A stretch of DNA of 49,210 bases from CAZAYY01 sp964489525 (GTDB taxonomy: Bacteria; Chloroflexota; Anaerolineae; Anaerolineales; JABWBV01), in assembly GCA_964489525.1 (NCBI GenBank), contig CAZAYY010000029.1, forward strand, positions 1-49,210, read 5' to 3'. The translations under genes were made by a program, and so were the position numbers. The notes below the pieces were generated by a model. That model was not told the DNA's origin. It ran no database searches and saw only the letters and a list, made by a program, of their open reading frames with translations. Numbering within the stretch: position 1 is the stretch's first letter; every line of letters starts with the position of its first letter. Of the stretch, positions 40,266-48,913 are shown piece by piece.

Positions 40266-43200
40266 ATGAACGAACCTGAAAAAACAAGCCCTGATCAAAA
40301 ACCGGAAAACCCGGATGAAGACCCGCGCGAACGTTTTCGCCGGCTGCTGGCAGAAATGCAATCCGCTGAGGATGAAGAAAACCGGCAGCCCGGGCCGGAT
40401 TCAGGTGAACCTCAATCCAGCACCCCCCCCGAACCCCCAATTGAACGCCACCCAACGGGTGAACCCGACACCACCGGCGGCTGGTTTATGGCCCCCCTTC
40501 CGCCTTCTGCAGAACCTTCCCCGGACGAACCGCCTGCAGAAACCGGCTTAAGCAAACCATCCAACGATGCGCTGCCTGCGCCAACCGTGTTGAGCGCCCC
40601 AAAAACTGGCGAGCAGCCTGCCGAACCGGAACTCCACAAGCCAGGGGCCACTGAACCCCCTGCAGAAACCATTTTAAGCAAACCCAAACCAGCGGCATCC
40701 GGCGCCGGATCGCTCGCTACCACCAGCCTGGGCAAAACTGCCACCGACCCCGACAGCACCCTACCCCCAGCATCCGAACCCAATCACCGTACCCCCGCAC
40801 CCCCGCCGCCCCTGGGAACCACCCCGCACCCCCGCCGCCCCGCAGTTGACGAACGCGGCATGCCGCTGCCCCGGCGTGTGGATGAAATTGACCAGAATGC
40901 AACCCGGGTCACGCCCGCTGCTTACTCCACCCCAACCACCCCACCCCGCCGTGCGGCATCGCCACCAGGCAATGCACCGGGTAGGCCCCCGGCCAACCCG
41001 CAGCCAGCTTATGCTTTTTCGGGTTCGTTCGCCTCGGTAAAACCGGCCCGCGACCCGCTGGCCTGGCAGCGGCGCTGGGGCTGCCTGATTCAAATTCTGA
41101 TCGTGTTGCTCTTCGGCCTGGTTTTTCTCGGCCTGGTGGGCGGCACGTTCGCCCTGTACCAGTATTACCAGATTTCAGCCGCCCTGCCCAGCGTGGATGA
41201 CTTGCGCAGCCGCACTTCGCAGTTTGAAACCACCCGCATTTTGGATCGGGAAGGCAACGTCCTGTACGAATTGATTGACCCCAACGCCGGCCGGCGGACG
41301 TATGTGAAATTTGAAAACATCTCTCCGTTCCTGATCGCCGCTACGGTGGCCACTGAGGATAAAAATTATTTCTCCCACCCGGGGTTCGACCCGATGGCGA
41401 TTGTGCGCGCTTTTATCCAAAATTTACGCAGCGGCGAAACGGTTTCCGGTGCATCCACCATCACCCAACAGCTTGCCCGCTGGCTGCTCTTCTCTGAAGA
41501 CGAACGCTACCAACGCACCTACCTGCGCAAAGTGCGCGAAGCCCTTTTGGCCAACGAAATCACTCGCGTATACTCTAAAGAAGAGGTGTTGGAACTGTAC
41601 CTGAACGAAATCAACTATGGCAACCTGGCCTACGGAATTGAAGCTGCAGCCCAAACCTATTTTGGAATTCCTGCCAGCCAGCTCACCCTCAGCCAGGGCG
41701 CCTTTTTGGCTGGGCTGCCACAGGCACCATCGGTTTATGATGTGTATAACAACCGGGCGGTGACCTTTGCCCGTATGGCCGATGTCCTCACCCTGATGTA
41801 CCAGGCCAGCCTGGAGCAGGGGTGTATTTTTATCGGCGAAACCCAGCGCTCGGTGTGTGTGAGCGATACCGAAGCTGTTCAGGCTTTTGTCAACCTGCAG
41901 GACTACACCTTCAAATCCCCCGGCATCCAGATGCGCTATCCCCATTGGGTGACCTACATTCGCAGCATTGTTGAGGCCCAATACGATGCCCAACAAATGT
42001 ACCGCTCCGGGTTCACCATCTACACCACCCTGGACCCTGCCCTTCAAAACACAGCCCAGGACATTGTGGCCCGCCAGGTGGCTGGCCTGGCCGACCGCAA
42101 CGCAACCAATGGGGCACTGGTGGCCGTAAAACCCAGCACCGGGGAAATTTTAGCCATGGTTGGCTCTGCCGATTTTTATAACGAAAACATTGATGGCCAG
42201 GTCAACATGGCCCTGGCGCCGCGCCAGCCTGGTTCAGCCATCAAACCCCTGACGTTTGTCGCCGCCTTCGAAAAAGGCTGGACGCCCGCCGCCATCATCT
42301 GGGATGTACCCACCGAATTTACCAGCTCCGGGCTGCCCAATGACCCTGGCCCGCGCTACACCCCGGTCAATTACGATGGTAAATTCCACGGGCCGGTCAG
42401 TGTGCGCGAAGGCCTGGCCAATTCGTACAACATCCCGGCAGTAAAAGCGCTTGAATTTGTGGGCGTATACGACAACCCCAACACCCCCGAAGAAGACGGC
42501 CTGGTACCTTTTGCCCGGCGGTTAGGTATCACCACACTCACCCGCCCGGATTATGGCCTGGCGCTCACCCTGGGCGGCGGCGAAATCCCCCTGGTAGAAA
42601 TGGTGGGTGCCTACGCCGTTTTTGCCAACGAAGGCAAACGGGTACCCCTGGTGGCCATCACCAAAATTGTGGATGCCAGCGGCAACGTTCTCTTCGAACA
42701 GCCGCCTGCCCAACCCGAACAGGTGGTTCGACCCGAACATGCCTACCTGATTTCCCACATTCTTTCCGACAACCAGGCGCGCACACCCATGTTCGGCGCC
42801 AATTCGGTGCTCAACCTGCCCTTCCAGGCCGCTGCGAAAACCGGCACCACCAACGATTTCCGCGACAACCTGACCATAGGCTATACACCCGACCTGGTGG
42901 TGGGGGTTTGGGTGGGTAATGCCAACAATGCACCCATGATCAACACGACCGGTCTCACGGGTGCGGCGCCCATTTGGGCAGAGTTTATGCAGCTGGCCGT
43001 TCCACGGGTTTCAGGCGGCGCACCGCGCACGTTTTTCGGCCCAAACACCATCGTTCAAAAAACCGTTTGCGCTTTTTCGGGCAGCGAGCCAGCACCCCGC
43101 TGCCCCAGGGTTCGCCAGGAAATTTTCGCGATCAACCAGCTTCCACCACCTGCCAGCCAGGACATTGTTTTGGAAAGCCAGGTGGACACCTGGACTGGCC

Positions 43201-43850
43201 TGCTGCGCTCAGAAGATTGTAAAGATTATTATGTTGAACGGGTCACTTTGAACATCTCCGACCCCGCTGCACGCAGGTGGATCGAACAAACCAACGAGGG
43301 GCGCGCTTTGCTGCAAGCCCTGGGGTTTGCAGAGTTGCCCCTGTTCACCCCCGCACGAGCCTGCAACGCCAACGATCCGCGCCCCGTCATCCAGTTTAAC
43401 GCGCCCGTAGACGGGGCAGTCATTCGCGAGGACCAAATTGATATTATCGCCATCGTGGACGCCACCAACGGGTTTGAACTCTTTTCAGTGCAATACGGCC
43501 TGGGTGAAGATCCTCAGGAGTGGGTAGAACTGGCTTCGCATTTGGAACCTTTCCGCCAGGCAGGGGTGGTGGCCGAATGGGACTTAAGCGAAATCCCCAA
43601 CGAGCGCATCACATTACGCATCTATATCGATGGCTTGTTGGGTGTGGAGGCCGAACGCCGCATCCGGATCAACCTGGACGTCCCCACGCCCACTCCAACC
43701 CCCACGGAAACCCCCACAGAAACCCCCACCCCAACGCCAACCCCGACGGAGACGCCCACCCCCACGCCTACCTTTACGCCCACGCCCACCAACCCGGAGC
43801 CAACCGCATCGGCAACCCTGGAACCAGCCACGCTGACCCCAACCCCATAA
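40266..43850 (+). CDS. Class A penicillin-binding protein with long disordered tails
   Basis: This is a bifunctional peptidoglycan glycosyltransferase and transpeptidase, 1194 residues. Residues 1-265 are a cytoplasmic Pro/Glu/Thr-rich tail with repeated PPAET.LSKP-like units. One membrane helix spans about 271-297. The GT51 domain (about 330-505) has catalytic E364 in TEDKNYFSHPGFDP, and GASTITQQLARWLL. The transpeptidase domain (about 600-900) has S657..K660 (GSAIKPLTF), SYN at 720-722 and KTG at 858-860. The last 300 residues include an Ig-like segment and a PTPTPTETPTETP tail of about 50 residues. The class is sure. The tails are not standard. Confidence 0.95.
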   Translation: MNEPEKTSPDQKPENPDEDPRERFRRLLAEMQSAEDEENRQPGPDSGEPQSSTPPEPPIERHPTGEPDTTGGWFMAPLPPSAEPSPDEPPAETGLSKPSNDALPAPTVLSAPKTGEQPAEPELHKPGATEPPAETILSKPKPAASGAGSLATTSLGKTATDPDSTLPPASEPNHRTPAPPPPLGTTPHPRRPAVDERGMPLPRRVDEIDQNATRVTPAAYSTPTTPPRRAASPPGNAPGRPPANPQPAYAFSGSFASVKPARDPLAWQRRWGCLIQILIVLLFGLVFLGLVGGTFALYQYYQISAALPSVDDLRSRTSQFETTRILDREGNVLYELIDPNAGRRTYVKFENISPFLIAATVATEDKNYFSHPGFDPMAIVRAFIQNLRSGETVSGASTITQQLARWLLFSEDERYQRTYLRKVREALLANEITRVYSKEEVLELYLNEINYGNLAYGIEAAAQTYFGIPASQLTLSQGAFLAGLPQAPSVYDVYNNRAVTFARMADVLTLMYQASLEQGCIFIGETQRSVCVSDTEAVQAFVNLQDYTFKSPGIQMRYPHWVTYIRSIVEAQYDAQQMYRSGFTIYTTLDPALQNTAQDIVARQVAGLADRNATNGALVAVKPSTGEILAMVGSADFYNENIDGQVNMALAPRQPGSAIKPLTFVAAFEKGWTPAAIIWDVPTEFTSSGLPNDPGPRYTPVNYDGKFHGPVSVREGLANSYNIPAVKALEFVGVYDNPNTPEEDGLVPFARRLGITTLTRPDYGLALTLGGGEIPLVEMVGAYAVFANEGKRVPLVAITKIVDASGNVLFEQPPAQPEQVVRPEHAYLISHILSDNQARTPMFGANSVLNLPFQAAAKTGTTNDFRDNLTIGYTPDLVVGVWVGNANNAPMINTTGLTGAAPIWAEFMQLAVPRVSGGAPRTFFGPNTIVQKTVCAFSGSEPAPRCPRVRQEIFAINQLPPPASQDIVLESQVDTWTGLLRSEDCKDYYVERVTLNISDPAARRWIEQTNEGRALLQALGFAELPLFTPARACNANDPRPVIQFNAPVDGAVIREDQIDIIAIVDATNGFELFSVQYGLGEDPQEWVELASHLEPFRQAGVVAEWDLSEIPNERITLRIYIDGLLGVEAERRIRINLDVPTPTPTPTETPTETPTPTPTPTETPTPTPTFTPTPTNPEPTASATLEPATLTPTP

Positions 43851-43856
43851 AACGCC

Positions 43857-45308
43857 ATGCCCCACAGCCCCATTTCTGAAGCACGCTCAAACCATTACCG
43901 GGAGGTTCGGAGGGTCTTGCTGGCGGTTCTGGCAACAAATCTGCTCGTTACGACCGTTAAAATCACGCTTGGGTTGGTTACCGGTGCACTGGCCGTGGTT
44001 GCCGATGGCTTCCACTCGCTGGTAGATTCGTCATCTAACCTGATTGGGTTGGCGGCCATCCGCCTGGCCAACCGCCCACCGGACGAAAAATATCCCTACG
44101 GCTACCGCCGCTATGAAACCGTGGGTGCGCTGGCCATCGGTGGGCTGCTGCTGGCCGCCGCCTGGGAAATTGCCGAAAGCATCCTCAACCGGCTTTCGGG
44201 CAGTCCACCCCCCGAAATTTCACTGTTGGCCTTTGTCCTGGTGGTGCTTACCTTCCCGGTTAACCTGCTGATTGTTTACCTGGAAACCCGAGCGGGCAAA
44301 CGCCTGAACTCTGAACTGCTGCTGGCCGACGCCACCCACACCCGCACCGACCTGTGGGTGACTGGTTCTGTGGTCATTTCGCTGGCTGCAATATGGCTGG
44401 GCCTACCCTGGGTAGATTTGGTGGTGGCTGGTGGGGTTGGGGTGCTTATCATCCGGGCAGCCTTCAGCATTTTGGGCAGCGCGGCCAGCACTCTAACCGA
44501 TGCCGTCGCGATTTCCCCTGAACGGGTAGAGGCCATTGCCTTGGGCGTGCCCGGGGTGCTGCACGTGCATAATGTGCGTTCAAGAGGTGCGCCCGACACC
44601 GCCTTTGTAGACCTGCACATCAAAGTATATTCCGGAATGAGCACCGAACAGGCCCACGCCCTGGCCAGCGAGGTTGAACGCCGTCTGGTGGATGGAGTTG
44701 CCGAAATTGCCGATGCCCTGGTACATATTGAACCCGCGCAGGAAAACCCACCCAGCCGCTGGGAAAAAATTGCCTATACCTTACGACAGGTGGCAGACGG
44801 GATGAAGTTGGGCCTCCATGACCTGCACATCAGCGAAAACCCCGCCGGAGGCTATAACATTGAACTGCACCTGGAAATGCCTGGTGAGGTGTCCCTGCGC
44901 GAAGCCCACGACCTTGCAGAAGATTTCGAAAAACGGATTTACGCCCTGGAAGACGCTCCCAACCAGTTGATCACCCACATGGAACCCCTTCACGGTGAGT
45001 TTACGGTAATCAATACGGAAGTAGATGATGCCCTACGCCTATCCATTCGCGCCTGGTTAAACCAGGCCGTTCTCCCCGGCCGGGTTTTAGAAGTTCAGTT
45101 TTATCAAACCGGCAATCACCTGAGCGTAGTGCTGCGGTTTGCCCTGCCAGGGCAGCTTTCGTTGGCCGAAGCGCACCAGGCCGCAGAAGATATCGAAATG
45201 GGACTGCGCCTGAATTTCCCTAAGGTGTACCGGGTGGTGGCCCATGTTGAACCCGAAATTACAGAAGCTGCATCTGAGGAGAAGAATACGTCAGCGGGTC
45301 CAGGCTGA
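43857..45308 (+). CDS. Cation diffusion facilitator with three tandem C-terminal domains
   Basis: This CDF-family metal/proton antiporter probably exports Zn2+ or a similar ion. Six membrane helices lie at about 20-205. The transport site is H53/D57 in GFHSLVDSSS and H161/D165 in DATHTRTDLW, an HD-HD site. Usual CDF proteins are about 300 residues with one C-terminal dimerisation domain. This one has 483. Three similar segments end at HIEP (290-293), HMEP (374-377) and HVEP (463-466), each preceded by an AH..A...E helix. The ATG is 6 bases after the PBP stop with no good ribosome site, so translation is probably coupled. The last 50 bases overlap the opposite-strand gene. Confidence 0.9.
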   Translation: MPHSPISEARSNHYREVRRVLLAVLATNLLVTTVKITLGLVTGALAVVADGFHSLVDSSSNLIGLAAIRLANRPPDEKYPYGYRRYETVGALAIGGLLLAAAWEIAESILNRLSGSPPPEISLLAFVLVVLTFPVNLLIVYLETRAGKRLNSELLLADATHTRTDLWVTGSVVISLAAIWLGLPWVDLVVAGGVGVLIIRAAFSILGSAASTLTDAVAISPERVEAIALGVPGVLHVHNVRSRGAPDTAFVDLHIKVYSGMSTEQAHALASEVERRLVDGVAEIADALVHIEPAQENPPSRWEKIAYTLRQVADGMKLGLHDLHISENPAGGYNIELHLEMPGEVSLREAHDLAEDFEKRIYALEDAPNQLITHMEPLHGEFTVINTEVDDALRLSIRAWLNQAVLPGRVLEVQFYQTGNHLSVVLRFALPGQLSLAEAHQAAEDIEMGLRLNFPKVYRVVAHVEPEITEAASEEKNTSAGPG

Positions 45309-47568
45309 GCTGCTCATACAGGTTGGCTTGCGTCAGCAAAGGCGAGCCGGCCAAACGCCGCACCAGACGGAACTTCACAAACCGCACAAGATTTTGATCC
45401 ATTAAATAATCCAGGTAGGGATTATCCTGGCGCTTAAAAGCCAACAAATTGGCACGCCCACCGGGCAGCACCACAAAGGTTCTGGCCCGCAGCAAACCTT
45501 TTTGAAACACCACAGAATGACCCGCTGTGGTTTGGATGAAAAATTGCGCAGCCACTCCCCCGGGCCCCAACCAGGTTAATGGCGGGCCAGGCTGCACTTC
45601 GTAGCCCAGGGCGGCCCCCATTTCCAACAGCAAAAACGCAATTTCATCGAGGTCGGCAGACCGCCTGGCCGGGGCATCCTCCAGTCGCAAAAACCAACCC
45701 CCCTCGCGAAACACGCCGTAAGATTGCAGGCAGGTTGCCACCAGGCTGCGGGCGGGCGTCAGGCTGCCGGTAAACTGGGCGCACAATGCCGCATCCAGGT
45801 CGCGCAGGGGTTGGCCCGGCTGAGCTTCCAACGTTTTTACCAGGGCCAGTTCCACCCGGTCGGCCAATACCTGGTCGGCGCGATCGAGCTGCGGCGGGTC
45901 TTTCAACCACCATTTTCCCACATCCGGGGCTGCCCCGGCATTAAAGCGGGTAAAACCCTGGCCGATCGAAAACGCCGAACGGGCGATTTTGTTCAATGCC
46001 AGGTAGGCCGCACCGGGTTTTTCATCACGGCCTGGCAGCAGGTGGTTTTGAGCCAGGCCCGCGGCAAAAGCAGTGTAGGCGGCCAGGTAACCCACTGGTG
46101 CATTGCGCCCCAGCAGCAGCTCGCGCACCGCCTGAGCACCGGCCTGGACCACCCGGGTTTCGCTTAGCTGTGGCAGCAGCGCCTGGGTTTGGGGCAGCAC
46201 TGGCCCGGCAGCCTTCCATACAGCCTGAACCAGGCGCTCGTCTTCGCGCAAGGCTGCGCCCTGCAGAACCAGGCCTGCCCGGCTGGCTGCTAAAAAACCA
46301 GACCCAACCAGGCGCGCCTCTGCATCTGGCAGCAGGCCAAAAACAGGCGTACCTGCAGCCAGTGGGCTGGCTGCAGCGGCTAACGCCGCACTCAGGGCGG
46401 TTGTGTGCCACTGCCAGGTGTAGCGCTGGCGGCGCAGCACCCCTTTGAACTTGCCCAGGGTTTTCTCACCCCACAACCAGCCAATCCAAAGCGCCGAAAG
46501 CACCCAAAAAGCCTGGTTTGGACGTGGAAAAACCGCCGCAACCGCCTGAATGGGCGGCAGGCTAACTGCGGTTTCTCCGGTTCTGGGCTTCGCCGCCTGG
46601 CGAACCAGCCCCTGAATTCGCCCCCGGTACAGGCAAATACCGCCGCTTTCCGGCGGCAGGTCTGGCCATGTCACCAGGGGCACGGCCTGGCGCTGGCCAC
46701 CCCAGTCTGCTGCAGCAGCTTCCAATGCCAGCCAGGCGTTGTTTTCACAATAACGGGAGGGGACGGCCAATTGATACAACCGGCTGCGCCCGGGCGGGTG
46801 CGGCCAGAGCAAAGTCAGGCTGTCGCACACCACCAGCAGCAATGCCCGCAGCAGCTCACGCTGGTGGTCGGTTGCCTGCATGATATCCACCTGGTTCAAG
46901 AGGGAAAACATGGCATACAAGGCACGTGGCGGGTAGGTATCCAGCGCTTTTTCAACCGCCTCGCGCAGCGGGTCTTGCAAACCAACCGCCCGCTGCAAAG
47001 CCTGGAGGCGGTGCAGGCTGGCCAGGCGAGTGCTGGCCGCGTACTGCGCCGCCAGGGCAATGTCGCGATCATCCACAGGAAAATCGCCAGCCGTCCCACA
47101 GTAAGGGCAGGTCAGGCGTTTTGCAGAAGGTGCCAGGCGGCCTTCTTCCCAGTAAAACGCCTGGGCGTCAATTTTTTCAGTACAGGTGGGGCAGTGCGTG
47201 GCGTAGAGTTTGCGCAGGTGGAGTTCCAGGCGTTCATCGCCTTTGCGCGTCCCTGCCAACAGCGCAACCACCGCCAGCATTTCGTCCTTGCCGGGTGGGG
47301 TTGCCTGCATTTCTAACATAAAGCGTGTAATGGGGTTGTTGCTGGCAGCCAAAACCCGGTAGCCCGCCCTGGCCATCTCCAAAACAGCCCAGGGAGCAGC
47401 GCCAAAGGGCTCTAACACCCAGCTCTTAAGCGGCAAGTTGGCCTGCAGCCAACGGGCCAGGGACCCATTAATTTCGGGCGGCAGAAAACGCCAGAGCGGG
47501 CGGTTTTGCTCCACCCCGGGCTGCATTGGAACCCAAAAAGGCAGGCTGCTGCCAGATGGCTGCTTCAT
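45259..47568 (-). CDS. Unknown 769-residue protein, methylase-like N-terminus with zinc ribbon
   Basis: I do not recognise this protein as a whole. Residues 50-86 read WVLEPFGAAPWAVLEMARAG then YRVLAASNNPITRFML. This resembles the SAM-binding start of DUF1156-like DNA methylases (DPFxGxG ... NP), with the glycine loop altered. A four-Cys zinc ribbon follows: C126/C129 (HCPTC) and C154/C157 (CPYC). No NPPY/DPPY catalytic motif is visible. The remaining 600 residues are Ala/Leu-rich, probably helical, with several short winged-helix-like stretches. There is no signal peptide. It may be a catalytically dead methylase relative or a lineage-specific nucleic-acid-binding protein. Its end overlaps the CDF gene tail to tail by 50 bases. 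Confidence 0.6.
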   Translation of the reverse strand: MKQPSGSSLPFWVPMQPGVEQNRPLWRFLPPEINGSLARWLQANLPLKSWVLEPFGAAPWAVLEMARAGYRVLAASNNPITRFMLEMQATPPGKDEMLAVVALLAGTRKGDERLELHLRKLYATHCPTCTEKIDAQAFYWEEGRLAPSAKRLTCPYCGTAGDFPVDDRDIALAAQYAASTRLASLHRLQALQRAVGLQDPLREAVEKALDTYPPRALYAMFSLLNQVDIMQATDHQRELLRALLLVVCDSLTLLWPHPPGRSRLYQLAVPSRYCENNAWLALEAAAADWGGQRQAVPLVTWPDLPPESGGICLYRGRIQGLVRQAAKPRTGETAVSLPPIQAVAAVFPRPNQAFWVLSALWIGWLWGEKTLGKFKGVLRRQRYTWQWHTTALSAALAAAASPLAAGTPVFGLLPDAEARLVGSGFLAASRAGLVLQGAALREDERLVQAVWKAAGPVLPQTQALLPQLSETRVVQAGAQAVRELLLGRNAPVGYLAAYTAFAAGLAQNHLLPGRDEKPGAAYLALNKIARSAFSIGQGFTRFNAGAAPDVGKWWLKDPPQLDRADQVLADRVELALVKTLEAQPGQPLRDLDAALCAQFTGSLTPARSLVATCLQSYGVFREGGWFLRLEDAPARRSADLDEIAFLLLEMGAALGYEVQPGPPLTWLGPGGVAAQFFIQTTAGHSVVFQKGLLRARTFVVLPGGRANLLAFKRQDNPYLDYLMDQNLVRFVKFRLVRRLAGSPLLTQANLYEQLSLDPLTYSSPQMQLL

Positions 47569-47651
47569 ACCCGGTTAATTGTACTATGGAAATCCCCGAA
47601 GCCGTTGGAGGCGGGGTAAACCGCCGCCTTAAAGAAAAGCCTGCAATTCCC

Positions 47652-47679
47652 TTGACAGATTGCCCATTTCCCTTAAAAT
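47652..47679 (+). promoter_or_regulatory. Promoter of the pyrC-pyrB leader
   Basis: TTGACA (47652-47657) and TAAAAT (47674-47679) are separated by 16 bases. Transcription would start near 47685-47687, giving a leader of about 160 bases before pyrC. It lies just upstream of, and divergent from, the 769-residue protein gene. Confidence 0.75.
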
Positions 47680-47686
47680 CAGCATG

Positions 47687-47797
47687 ATGTACACCAGTAT
47701 ATTTCTTGAAACACACTTAAAGGTTCAAGTGAAAGAAAATGAACGAATGCCCCGGAAAACACCCGTTCCCGTGGGCATTTTTTTTATTCACAAATAG
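47687..47797 (+). CDS. Candidate leader peptide of the pyr operon
   Basis: An ATG at or beside the predicted transcription start opens a 36-codon frame (MYTSIFLETHLKVQVKENER ... GIFFIHK). It reads through the whole of the first terminator hairpin and stops (TAG at 47795-47797) inside the 5' arm of the second. An in-frame GTG near 47729 follows an AAAGG sequence and is an alternative start. In another frame, an ATG at 47739 opens 28 codons (MNECPGKHPFPWAFFLFTNR ...) that cross both hairpins and stop at 47823-47825, 19 bases before pyrC. Which is translated cannot be told by eye. Either would couple ribosome movement to hairpin formation. Confidence 0.45.
   Translation: MYTSIFLETHLKVQVKENERMPRKTPVPVGIFFIHK
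47746..47788 (+). terminator. First intrinsic terminator (attenuator) in the pyrC leader
   Basis: AATGCCC (47746-47752) pairs with GGGCATT (47773-47779), with an inner GGAA/UUCC helix (47754-47757 with 47766-47769). An eight-T run (47778-47785) follows. An upstream GAACG (47741-47745) could instead pair with CGTTC (47764-47768), an alternative fold. Confidence 0.8.
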
Positions 47798-47819
47798 AGC
47801 CACCCGGCTCTATTTTTTT
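47792..47819 (+). terminator. Second intrinsic terminator (attenuator) in the pyrC leader
   Basis: A perfect 10-bp stem, AAATAGAGCC/GGCTCTATTT (47792-47801 with 47806-47815), has a 4-base loop and a T run to 47819. It ends 25 bases before the pyrC ATG, leaving no room for another promoter, so pyrC transcripts must read through it. Confidence 0.88.
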
Positions 47820-47844
47820 ACCTGACCATGACTGAGGAGATGGC

Positions 47845-48900
47845 ATGCTCAAATTACCAGGACTGACCGATGTGCATGTACACCTGCGTGAACCTGGCGC
47901 AACCCACAAAGAAGATTTCGACAGCGGAACCGCCGCTGCCCTGGCTGGAGGTGTGACCACCGTTCTGGCCATGCCCAACACCCAACCCCCACTGGTGGAC
48001 GCGCCTTCCTTTGAAATGGCCTTAGAGGCCGCCCGGCACAAAGCGCGCTGCGACTACGGCATTTACCTGGGTGCCGGCCTGGACAACGCCCAAAGCCTGC
48101 CCGCCCTGGCCGAACAAGCAGCCGGCTTAAAGCTGTACCTGGACGCCACGTTTGGACCGCTGCTCCTGGATGACATCACGGCCTGGATGGACCACATGCA
48201 GGCCTGGCCGCACAATCGCCCAATTGCCGCCCACGCCGAACGCGTTTCGTTGGCCGGGCTGCTGTTTGTTGCCGGGCTGTATAACCGCCCGGTGCACATT
48301 TGCCACGTTTCGCGACGCGAAGAAATTTTGCTGATCAAAGCCGCTAAAGCCAAAGGGGTTCCGGTTACCTGCGAAGTGGGACCGCATCACCTCTTCTTGA
48401 GCACTCAAGACCTACAATCCCTCGGTCCCGGACGCTGCGAAGTGCGCCCCCGGCTGGCCAGCCCGCAGGATGTTCAGGCCCTGTGGGAAAATCTGGATGG
48501 AATTGACTGCTTCGCAACCGACCATGCTCCCCACCTGCTGATCGAAAAAGACAGCGACTCCCCACCGCCTGGCTTTCCTGGCGTCGAAACCATGCTGCCA
48601 CTGCTGCTGACGGCGGTGGCGGAAGGCCGCCTGTCTTTGGACAACCTGGTTTCCCGTTTGCACACAAACCCCCGCCGCATTTTTGGCCTACCCGAACAAC
48701 CCGAAACCTACATTGAAGTAGACCCGGATGCACGCTTTGAGATTCGGGCGGCAGAAATGTTCAGCCGCTGCGGGTGGACACCCTTTGAAGGCTGGCAGGT
48801 GCGCGGCCGGGTGCGGAGGGTTGTCCTACGCGGCAAAGATGCCTTTAAAGATGGCCGGGTGCTTTCGCCCCCCGGTGCCGGAAAAAATGTTCGAAGTTAA
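47845..48900 (+). CDS. pyrC: Dihydroorotase, CAD-like
   Basis: This is the third step of de novo pyrimidine synthesis, closing carbamoyl aspartate to dihydroorotate. The 351-residue protein starts directly with the metal motif DVHVHLREPG (H11, H13). K96 in GLKLYLDATFG is the likely carbamylated lysine. H130 (AAHAE), H154 (ICHVS) and D226 (ATDHAPH) complete the binuclear site. F103 lies in the loop equivalent to CAD's flexible loop. By memory, long stretches (EEILLIKAAKAKG, VTCEVGPHHLFLS, PPPGFPGVETMLPLLLTAV, WTPFEG..V.GRVRRVVLRG) match the dihydroorotase domain of animal CAD more closely than E. coli PyrC or the roughly 430-residue B. subtilis form. GAGGAG precedes the ATG. pyrB follows after 13 bases. 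Confidence 0.95.
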   Translation: MLKLPGLTDVHVHLREPGATHKEDFDSGTAAALAGGVTTVLAMPNTQPPLVDAPSFEMALEAARHKARCDYGIYLGAGLDNAQSLPALAEQAAGLKLYLDATFGPLLLDDITAWMDHMQAWPHNRPIAAHAERVSLAGLLFVAGLYNRPVHICHVSRREEILLIKAAKAKGVPVTCEVGPHHLFLSTQDLQSLGPGRCEVRPRLASPQDVQALWENLDGIDCFATDHAPHLLIEKDSDSPPPGFPGVETMLPLLLTAVAEGRLSLDNLVSRLHTNPRRIFGLPEQPETYIEVDPDARFEIRAAEMFSRCGWTPFEGWQVRGRVRRVVLRGKDAFKDGRVLSPPGAGKNVRS

Positions 48901-48913
48901 AAAAGGAGAAGTT

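Noticed and set aside
43681..43850. Tandem CCCAC/CCAAC-like repeat, considered as a CRISPR or minisatellite
   Set aside because: Units are short, irregular and in frame, encoding the PTPTPTETP tail of the PBP. There are no spacers.
47569..47844. PyrR-type binding loop in the pyrC leader
   Set aside because: I could not find the conserved PyrR anti-antiterminator sequence. The leader shows overlapping ORFs and two terminators instead.
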